Assembly (NCBI GenBank): GCA_902767355.1
Contig: CACXHG010000141.1
Location: 1 to 14,299, forward strand
Direction: 5' to 3'
Length of the DNA stretch: 14,299 nucleotides
Source of the DNA: an uncultured Bacteroidia bacterium
Lineage (GTDB): Bacteria; Bacteroidota; Bacteroidia; Bacteroidales; UBA932
Shown here: piece by piece, positions 8,396 to 14,299 of the stretch
How positions within the stretch are numbered: the stretch's first letter is position 1
Layout: every line of letters starts with the position of its first letter
Translations under genes and position numbers: made by a program
Notes under the pieces: generated by a model
The model's input: only the letters and a program-made list of their open reading frames with translations
The model's database searches: none
Told to the model about the DNA's origin: nothing

Positions 8396-10663
8396 TTATT
8401 TGTTTTCGCTGAATGAGTACGGGCGGTCCTTTTCGCCGGTCCCACGGACCGTGTTGGGCTCAGGAGCCATCTTGAAGCTGAGCTTGGCACCGGAGCGCAG
8501 TTGGTCGTGGGTAATATAATTGGCCGAATGCTTGCGACCGCCCAGCCTGAAGCTGTCCACATAGACATTATCGGCAGAATTGCCTGCGGCGCTGACCACT
8601 ATCTTCTTGCCGCCCTGAGGGGTGATGGTGGCCCTGTCGAACAGCGGCGAGCCCAGGGCATACTCGCCGGAGGCCGGGCACACGGGGTAGAAACCCAGGG
8701 CAGAGAAGATATACCAGGCCGAAGTCTGGCCGTTGTCCTCGTCGCCGCAGTAGCCGTCTGGGCCGCTGTGGTAGAACTTGCGCATCACCTCGCGGGCGCG
8801 TGCCTGTGCCTTCCAGGGCTGGCCGCACCAGTTGTAGAGATAGAGCACGTGCTGCGCAGGCTGGTTGCCGTGGGCATAGTTGCCCATGTTCATCACCTGC
8901 ATCTCGCGTATCTCGTGGATAGTGAAGCCGTAGTAGCTGTCGTCGTAGATGGGCGGCAGCTCGAAAAGGGTATCCAGGGATTTTGCAAAGGCTTCCCAGC
9001 CGCCCATCAGAGAGGCCAGGCCGGCGGGATCCTGGAACACGCTCCAGGTGTATTGCAGGGCGTTGCCCTCGGTAAAGTCGCCGCCCCATTTAAATGGGTT
9101 GAAGGGCTCCGGCCAGCTGCCGTCGGCCTTGCGGCCGCTCATCATCCCCACCTGGGAGCGGTAGAGATTGCGGTAGTTCAGGGCCGCCTTGGCATAGGGG
9201 GCCAGCTCCTCGTCGCTCTTGCCCAACTCTTTGCCCAGGCGCCAGATGCACCAGTCGTCATAGGCATATTCCAGGGTGCGGGCCGCGCTCTCGCGGATTC
9301 CGATGTCGCAGGGCACGTAGCCCAGAGCGTCGTATTGCTCCCAGCCCAGGCGGCCGGTGGCGGTAGTGCCTTCCAGGGCAGCGTGGGCGCCGTGCTTGAC
9401 AGCTTCCCAGAGAGTCTCCACATCGTAGCCCCTCAGACCCTTTACATAGGCTTCGGCTACCACGCTGGCGCTGTTATTGCCTATCATGCAGGTCGGGCAG
9501 TGGCCCGGCGAGCACCATTCCGGCAGAAAGCCGCTCTCTTTGTAGTGGTTCACCAGACCCTCCTGGATATTGGCGGCCTGTGCGGGCCACACCAGATCCA
9601 GCAGCGGGAAGAGGCTGCGGAAGGTGTCCCAGAAGCCGGTGTCGGTAAACAGATAACCGTCGTGCAGCTGCCCGTCGTGGGGGCTGCGGTGTACCCTGCG
9701 GCCGTCGGCGGTGATTTCAGAGAAGTCATGCGGGAAGAGCAGGCTGCGGTAGAGGCAGCTGTAGAAGGTTTTCTGCTCGTCGGCACTGCCGCCCTCTATG
9801 CGGATGCGGCTCAGCTCGCGGTTCCACACGTTAAGGCCTTCGCTGCAGACGGTGTCGAAATCTTTCTCAACCTCCAAGAGATTCTGCAGGGCCTGCTCCT
9901 GGCTTATGAACGAGCCGGCCGCGCGCAGGTTGACCTGCTGCCCGCGGGCGGTTTTGAAGCCGACAAGTGCCACTGCGTGACCTTCTTCGGGGGTGCGGAC
10001 CTCGGCTGTGGTAAAAGGTGTGTCGCTCTCTATCACAAACCACAGCTGATTGGCCTTGTTGAGCGACTGGTTGTGTATCTTGCGGCTGACGCCGTAGATG
10101 CGATTGCCCTCTATGCGCAGCTCGCTGCCGCCGGCGGGACCCTTTTCAAAGGCGTCCACCACCAGATAGGACTGCTCCCGCTCGGGATAGGTGATGCGCA
10201 CGCGGGCCGCCCTTTCGGTGGGAGTCAGCTCGAAGGTGGCATCGTGCTCCGCCAGATACACGCTGTAATAATACGGCCTGGCCACCTCGGTCTTGTGGGT
10301 GAACCAGCTCTCGCGCTGATTCTCGTCGGTAATGGGGCCGGTGGTGACCGGCATCAGGCTGAACTGGCCGTAGTCGCCCACCCAGGGGCTGGGCTGGTGG
10401 GTCATCTTGATGCCGCGAATCTTGTAGGCGTTGTAGGTATAGGTCCAACTGTCCTTGTTGGCGGCGGTCTGCGGTGTCCACAGATGGGTAGCCCAGGGGC
10501 GGCCTATGGCGGGATAGGTGTTGCCCTGCGAGAAGCTGAAGTGGGACTGGGTGCCCATCAGGGGGTTGGCCATGTCCGCAGGCGAGAAATCGCCCCCGGC
10601 AGCGCGTGCTTGCGCCGGTGTCAGCAGTGCCGCAAAGGCAAGTATGCAGAAGAGTTTTTTCAT
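8396..10663 (-). CDS. GH92 exo-alpha-mannosidase, BT3990-like, predicted alpha-1,2 specific (GH92-1)
   Basis: 755-residue calcium-dependent, inverting exo-alpha-mannosidase of family GH92, full length for the family. The ATG at 10663 is preferred to an in-frame TTG at 10678, because MKKLFCILAFAALL then begins a normal signal peptide cut near ARA-AGG. There is no lipobox, so a periplasmic enzyme is expected. The N-terminal beta domain has GNTYPAIGRPW, LWTPQT and THQPSPWVGDYGQFS. The (alpha/alpha)6 domain has FWDTFRSLFPLLDLVWP, GNNSASV and RTLEYAYDDW. The predicted acid is Glu532 in DFTEGNALQYTW and the predicted base pair is Asp641/Asp643 in GDEDNGQTSAWY. A His583-Glu584 pair is present in TIHEIREM. 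From memory BT3990 has E533, D642/D644 and specificity residues H584/E585, so all five match with an offset of one. That supports alpha-1,2-mannosidase activity. The start is 7 nt after the GH92-2 stop. An unusual Cys384/389/392 cluster is present. Confidence 0.93.
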   Translation of the reverse strand: MKKLFCILAFAALLTPAQARAAGGDFSPADMANPLMGTQSHFSFSQGNTYPAIGRPWATHLWTPQTAANKDSWTYTYNAYKIRGIKMTHQPSPWVGDYGQFSLMPVTTGPITDENQRESWFTHKTEVARPYYYSVYLAEHDATFELTPTERAARVRITYPEREQSYLVVDAFEKGPAGGSELRIEGNRIYGVSRKIHNQSLNKANQLWFVIESDTPFTTAEVRTPEEGHAVALVGFKTARGQQVNLRAAGSFISQEQALQNLLEVEKDFDTVCSEGLNVWNRELSRIRIEGGSADEQKTFYSCLYRSLLFPHDFSEITADGRRVHRSPHDGQLHDGYLFTDTGFWDTFRSLFPLLDLVWPAQAANIQEGLVNHYKESGFLPEWCSPGHCPTCMIGNNSASVVAEAYVKGLRGYDVETLWEAVKHGAHAALEGTTATGRLGWEQYDALGYVPCDIGIRESAARTLEYAYDDWCIWRLGKELGKSDEELAPYAKAALNYRNLYRSQVGMMSGRKADGSWPEPFNPFKWGGDFTEGNALQYTWSVFQDPAGLASLMGGWEAFAKSLDTLFELPPIYDDSYYGFTIHEIREMQVMNMGNYAHGNQPAQHVLYLYNWCGQPWKAQARAREVMRKFYHSGPDGYCGDEDNGQTSAWYIFSALGFYPVCPASGEYALGSPLFDRATITPQGGKKIVVSAAGNSADNVYVDSFRLGGRKHSANYITHDQLRSGAKLSFKMAPEPNTVRGTGEKDRPYSFSENK

Positions 10664-10670
10664 ATAGGAT

Positions 10671-12698
10671 TTATTCAATTATTATCCTTTTGGCTCCGCA
10701 GAGCATTTCGTGGCTTATCATAAAGCCGTCCAACTGCCTGCCGTCCACCATTATGCGGCTCATGCCGGCGGGGGCGCAGCGGCGCTCAATGATTACCTTG
10801 CCGCTGTCCAGATGCAGCACCACCTTTTTAAACAGGGGCGAGAACATGGCATACTCCGCCCTGCCGGGGCTGACAGGGTAAAAGCCCATCTGGCAGAACA
10901 TATACCATGCGCTCATGGTGCCGTCGTCCTCGTCCATCTCCGGGGCATAGCCGTCGGGGGCATTCCGGAAGGCGCGGCCGACAAAAGGCTCGGGGAATTC
11001 GGCGTTGCCGCCATAGGGGTGTATCATCTTTTCGCTGGTCAGCAGCACGTTCACCAGCGAGTCTGTCTTGTGCGGCTGGCCGAACAGATGGAACATGAAC
11101 GGGGTCTGTATGTCCGGCTCGTTGCCCTGGTTGAACAGGTTGCGGGCAAAGAATTCCTCCAGCTGGGCGGCGAGGGTCTCCTCCCCCACCCATTCCTTCA
11201 TCTTGCCGGCAAAGGGCGGCATGGCCCAGCGATACTGCCAGCGGGTGCCCTGATACATGCCGCTACCGCGCATCTTTGCAAAGTCGGGCGTAATGTCCAT
11301 GAACTCCTTTTTCCAGGTCTGCTCGAAAAACGTTTCGGCTTCGGCCCGATAGCGGTCCGCCGCGGTGTTCAGGCCGATGGCAGAGGCCAACTGCGACATG
11401 GCCCACAAATCGTAGATGGTCTCCATCTTCTGGTCGGGGGCGTTGCGAGTGAGGCCGTTGCGCGCGCCGGCAGAGCGGCCCTCGTCGGCTTCTGCCTCCA
11501 TATAGGGAAATGCATCTTTTATGGCCTGGAGCAGTTCTTCAGACTGGATGCCCTTGTTCCAGGCGTCCAGCAGGGTCACCTGCGAGTGCTCTGTGCGCAC
11601 CGTGGGCACAGGCTCGGTCATAGTGGCCCAGTTGCGTTTCCCGCAAGTATATAAATCAGTGAGAGACAGACATATATCCTTCATCCTCCCCGGTACCAGC
11701 AGGGCCAGCATGGGGAACTTGGTGCGATAGGTGTCCCACATGCTCCAGCCGCTGTAGAAGGTGCGGCTGCCGTCGCTGCGCAGGCGGCCGTCGGCGGCGC
11801 GGTAGGCAGAGCCCCAGCTGGCCTCGAAGGGACTCAGGCACAGCCGATAGAAACTGGTGTAGAAGAGCGTGCGCTGCTCGCTGCTGCCGCCACTGACATC
11901 TACCCTGCCCAGGATATTGTCCCAGGCAGCGGCGGCCCTTTGGCGAATCCGCTTGAAACTCAGATTGGAAATAGCGCTCACGACAGCTGCCGCACGGACT
12001 TCATCCACAGCCGAAAGCCCTATGCGGACCTCTACTTGAGCCACGTCCGCATCAAAACGAAGGATGGCGGTGGTGGCATCGGAAGCCTCCACAACGAAGG
12101 GAGCGGAGGTCTCCAGGCAGAAATAGAGCTTATATGCGCCAAAATTGCATACCGTGCTGGTCTGCACCCAGCCGCTGAAATGGTTGTTGCCCACCAACTC
12201 GTAGCCACAGGCGCTGCGGCGGGGATCGATGGCAGAATTGAAATCTACGGTCAGCACCCTGTCCGCTCCTTTTTCAAATGTGTACTTTTCCAGGGCACAA
12301 TGATTGGTGGCTGTAAGCTCTACACGGACGCCGTTGTCCAGGCGGGCGCTATAATAGCCGGGAACGGCTTTTTCGCTGCCCTTGACTATGGACACCTTGC
12401 TGCCGGGTTGTGCGGGGAGTATGCGCAGGTTGCCGCCGGTGCCGTCGCCGCCGGTGCCGCTCATGCGGGTTACGGAGATGCCGCTCGTGGCCGGCACCTC
12501 AAAGTCATAGCCGGCGTGGCGGTCCTTCACAAGGCAGTCCGGGCAGACGCTGGCCAGGCCGAAAGGCACCTGTGCGGCCGGCGATACCTGCCCGTGGTCG
12601 CCGGCGGTGCCCATGAACATATTCACATATTTTCCGTTGCCGGCTGCCGCGCAAAGGCTCAGGGCTGCGGCAGCTAATATCGTTGCAAGTCTTTTCAT
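10671..12698 (-). CDS. Divergent GH92 enzyme with Gln in place of the catalytic acid; candidate mannose-1-phosphodiester hydrolase (GH92-2)
   Basis: 675-residue GH92 protein from a different clade than its neighbours. The signal peptide is MKRLATILAAAALSLCAAAG. Cys16 follows Leu, which does not fit a lipobox, so periplasmic location is more likely than lipidation. GH92 hallmarks are VPFGLAS, WDTYRTKFP at 321-329, WQYRW at 487-491, NQGNEPDIQ at 523-531 and DEDDGTMSAWY at 589-599. The usual acid motif (T/Y)EGxxWQY is YQGTRWQY here, so Gln483 (codon CAG at 11252-11250) stands where Glu is expected. Asp589 and Asp591 keep the base pair. The helical RTLExxxDDW motif is degraded to KMETIYDLW, and the span from WDT to the acid position is about 23 residues shorter than in the two neighbours. 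I recall that a GH92 enzyme removing mannose-1-phosphate caps has this Glu-to-Gln change. A non-catalytic GH92 is the alternative. Its ATG overlaps the GH92-3 stop. Confidence 0.88.
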   Translation of the reverse strand: MKRLATILAAAALSLCAAAGNGKYVNMFMGTAGDHGQVSPAAQVPFGLASVCPDCLVKDRHAGYDFEVPATSGISVTRMSGTGGDGTGGNLRILPAQPGSKVSIVKGSEKAVPGYYSARLDNGVRVELTATNHCALEKYTFEKGADRVLTVDFNSAIDPRRSACGYELVGNNHFSGWVQTSTVCNFGAYKLYFCLETSAPFVVEASDATTAILRFDADVAQVEVRIGLSAVDEVRAAAVVSAISNLSFKRIRQRAAAAWDNILGRVDVSGGSSEQRTLFYTSFYRLCLSPFEASWGSAYRAADGRLRSDGSRTFYSGWSMWDTYRTKFPMLALLVPGRMKDICLSLTDLYTCGKRNWATMTEPVPTVRTEHSQVTLLDAWNKGIQSEELLQAIKDAFPYMEAEADEGRSAGARNGLTRNAPDQKMETIYDLWAMSQLASAIGLNTAADRYRAEAETFFEQTWKKEFMDITPDFAKMRGSGMYQGTRWQYRWAMPPFAGKMKEWVGEETLAAQLEEFFARNLFNQGNEPDIQTPFMFHLFGQPHKTDSLVNVLLTSEKMIHPYGGNAEFPEPFVGRAFRNAPDGYAPEMDEDDGTMSAWYMFCQMGFYPVSPGRAEYAMFSPLFKKVVLHLDSGKVIIERRCAPAGMSRIMVDGRQLDGFMISHEMLCGAKRIIIE
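12695..12698 (-). other. ATGA stop/start overlap between GH92-3 and GH92-2
   Basis: The GH92-3 TGA (12697-12695) shares three bases with the GH92-2 ATG (12698-12696). This is the typical arrangement for translational coupling. It shows that these two GH92 genes are expressed from one message. Confidence 0.85.
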
Positions 12699-14299
12699 TG
12701 CCGCATGCTGAAAGTGAGCGTGCCGCCCGCCATGATATCGCTGTGGGATATCTTCGCCCCTTCTATGGGCTTTGAGTTGAGGCTGACTGCGGCCACGCGC
12801 CGGTTGGACTGGGATATATTGCTTGCCTCCACGGTGAAGGTCTTGCCGCCGGGGAGGTGTATTTTCATCTTTTTAAGCTGCGGGGCCCCGAGCACATACT
12901 CGCCGCTGGCGGGATTCACCGGATAGAAACCCATGGCAGAGAAGATGTACCAGGCGCTCATCTGGCCGCAGTCGTCGTTGCCGGACAGACCGTCGGGTCC
13001 GTCTTTATACTGGGATGTCCAGACCTCGCGTATCAAGTCTGCGGCCTTGTCCCTTTCGCCGGCAAGCGAATAGAGATATATGACATGGTGGCTGGGTTCG
13101 TTGCCGTGGGCATACTGGCCTATGAGGCCGCTCACGTCCACCGCCTCGCCGTCGCCGAAGTCGCCCGTGAGGGTAAAGAGGCTGTCGAGCTTGGCCACAA
13201 AGGCCTCGCGCCCTCCCATGGCATCCATAAGGCCTTCGGGATTCTGCAGCACGTGCCAGGTATATTGCCAGGCGTTGCCCTCGGTGTAGGCACCGCCGGT
13301 CTTCCAGTGCGCCACGCGGAAGGGGTCGAAGGGAGTCTCCCACTCGCCCTTGGAGTTGCGGGCACGCATCAGATGCGTCTCGGGGTCGAACACGTTGCGC
13401 CAGTATTCGGAGCGCTTCAAGAAGAAGGCGGCATCCTCTTCACGGCCAAGGGCCCAGGCCAGGCGGGCCGCGCACCAGTCGTCGAAGCCGCATTCCAGGG
13501 TACGGGACACGCTCTCTACCAGCGCCACGTCATTGGGGAAATAGCCACAGGAGTCGTAGGCCGCCCAGTCGTATTTAATGTGATTCTCTGTGAGAGAGCG
13601 CTTTACGGCTTCGTAGAGCGGCTCTATATCGATGCCTTCGAAGCCCTTGAAATAAGCGTCGGCAATCACCGGAATGCTGTGGTTGCCTATCATGCCGTAG
13701 TTGTCGGTGCCGCACAGGGTCCATATTGGCAGGAAGCCCTGCTGGCGGTAGTAGCGCATGAAGGAGTTCACCACGCCCGGCACTATCTCCGGGGCTATGA
13801 GGGTAAACAGCGGATGCGCCGCGCGGAAGGTGTCCCAGAGCGAGAGCGTGGAGTAGAACGGCTTCTGCCCGGCGTCGGCAATATCGCCCGGATGCATCAT
13901 CAGGTGATACATGGCCGTGTAGAATATGCGCTTCTGCTCCTGGGTGCCCTCAATCTCTATGCGGCCCAGGTGCTCGTTCCAGACGTCTTTGGCCTTGGAC
14001 CTTACGGCTTCGAAATCCCAGCCGGGCAGTTCTGCCTCTATGTTGGAGTGTGCCCCGTCAGTGCTCTCTATGGATATGGAGGCCTTGACCAGCAGGGGCT
14101 CCGTGCTGCTGCCGAAGTCCAGCACCGTGCGGGGATACTTCTCTGCAGTGTCCCGCAGCGGCAGGGTTGCGGCCACGCTGTAGGGCCGGTTGAAGCTTAT
14201 TTCATAGTATATGGTGCGGTCGTTCCAGGCTTTGGAATGGGTGTACCCTGTAACCCGCATGGGGTCGGAATAGTCCACGCTGCAGTCCACAACGCGGCT
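12695..14299 (-). CDS. GH92 alpha-mannosidase, C-terminal 534 residues (5' partial) (GH92-3)
   Basis: The frame is open to the right edge, giving 534 residues of a GH92 alpha-mannosidase. Compared with GH92-1 about 200-220 residues, including the signal peptide and part of the N-terminal beta domain, are missing. Apparent starts near the edge are not real starts, since the frame continues upstream. Residues below are numbered from the edge. The linker and helical core show KDVWNEHLGRIEIEG, LWDTFRAAHPL, MIGNHSIPVIADAY and SRTLECGFDDWCAARL. Glu340 in YTEGNAWQYTW is the predicted acid. GQYAHGNEPSHH at 394-405 is a common GH92 motif. The base region is GNDDCGQMSAWY, with Asn441 and Asp443, where GH92-1 has Asp and Asp. 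There is no His-Glu pair before YAHGN, so alpha-1,2 specificity like BT3990 is not predicted; alpha-1,3 or another linkage is more likely. Cell location cannot be judged without the N-terminus. The stop overlaps the next start. Confidence 0.93.
   Translation of the reverse strand, partial: SRVVDCSVDYSDPMRVTGYTHSKAWNDRTIYYEISFNRPYSVAATLPLRDTAEKYPRTVLDFGSSTEPLLVKASISIESTDGAHSNIEAELPGWDFEAVRSKAKDVWNEHLGRIEIEGTQEQKRIFYTAMYHLMMHPGDIADAGQKPFYSTLSLWDTFRAAHPLFTLIAPEIVPGVVNSFMRYYRQQGFLPIWTLCGTDNYGMIGNHSIPVIADAYFKGFEGIDIEPLYEAVKRSLTENHIKYDWAAYDSCGYFPNDVALVESVSRTLECGFDDWCAARLAWALGREEDAAFFLKRSEYWRNVFDPETHLMRARNSKGEWETPFDPFRVAHWKTGGAYTEGNAWQYTWHVLQNPEGLMDAMGGREAFVAKLDSLFTLTGDFGDGEAVDVSGLIGQYAHGNEPSHHVIYLYSLAGERDKAADLIREVWTSQYKDGPDGLSGNDDCGQMSAWYIFSAMGFYPVNPASGEYVLGAPQLKKMKIHLPGGKTFTVEASNISQSNRRVAAVSLNSKPIEGAKISHSDIMAGGTLTFSMRQ

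Noticed and set aside
10664..10678. Upstream TTG start for GH92-1 adding MNKSY
   Set aside because: The TTG would overlap the end of GH92-2 and put five residues before a standard MKKLF signal peptide. The ATG at 10663 gives a normal signal sequence and BT3990-like numbering.
8501..10723. 740-codon open frame on the plus strand opposite GH92-1
   Set aside because: It mirrors the GH92 reading frame almost end to end and shows the same low-complexity antisense composition. The minus-strand frame carries the catalytic motifs.
12675..12698. Lipoprotein signal peptide for GH92-2 using Cys16
   Set aside because: The residue before the Cys is Leu (LSLC), which signal peptidase II does not normally accept, and the following AAAG gives a good signal peptidase I site.
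14282..14290. GTG near the right edge as the start of GH92-3
   Set aside because: The frame stays open to base 14299 and the protein lacks the signal peptide and most of the N-terminal domain, so the gene is cut by the window edge.

Overview
The window is one side of a polysaccharide utilisation locus (PUL) from a member of the Bacteroidota, most likely a gut or rumen type Bacteroidales. The evidence is an adjacent SusC-like/SusD-like pair, several lipoproteins with Bacteroidota-style signal peptides, and start codons that follow A/T-rich leaders with no Shine-Dalgarno sequence. The coding DNA is clearly GC-rich, which points away from classical Bacteroides and towards higher-GC Bacteroidales such as Alistipes-like lineages. 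The species cannot be read from the sequence.

All seven genes lie on the minus strand and look like one operon read from right to left. In order of transcription they are: GH92-3 (12695-14299, 5' end outside the window), GH92-2 (10671-12698), GH92-1 (8396-10663), a SusC-like TonB-dependent transporter (5223-8375), a SusD-like lipoprotein (3228-5210), a DUF3823-type surface lipoprotein with two tandem C-terminal modules (1356-3212), and a Big_2 (Ig-like) lipoprotein whose 3' end is outside the window (1-1304). Junctions are a 4-nt ATGA overlap and gaps of 7, 20, 12, 15 and 51 nt. No stretch over 300 nt is without a gene. No promoter, terminator, RNA gene, CRISPR array, mobile element or regulator was found, so the promoter and any regulator should lie to the right of the window.

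The locus is predicted to break down an alpha-mannan, such as fungal mannoprotein or high-mannose N-glycan. The outer-membrane lipoproteins would hold the glycan, SusC/SusD would import it, and three calcium-dependent GH92 exo-alpha-mannosidases would trim it in the periplasm. The three GH92 enzymes differ at their active sites. GH92-1 matches the alpha-1,2-mannosidase BT3990 at the remembered catalytic and specificity positions with a constant offset of one residue. GH92-3 keeps the acid but lacks the His-Glu specificity pair. GH92-2 has Gln where the catalytic acid Glu should be, the change I recall from the GH92 enzyme that removes mannose-1-phosphate caps from yeast phosphomannan. This gives a testable idea of a phosphomannan-dismantling operon, and it is the most interesting signal here. 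A second signal is a roughly 150-residue module that occurs three times across the two lipoproteins at the end of the operon.
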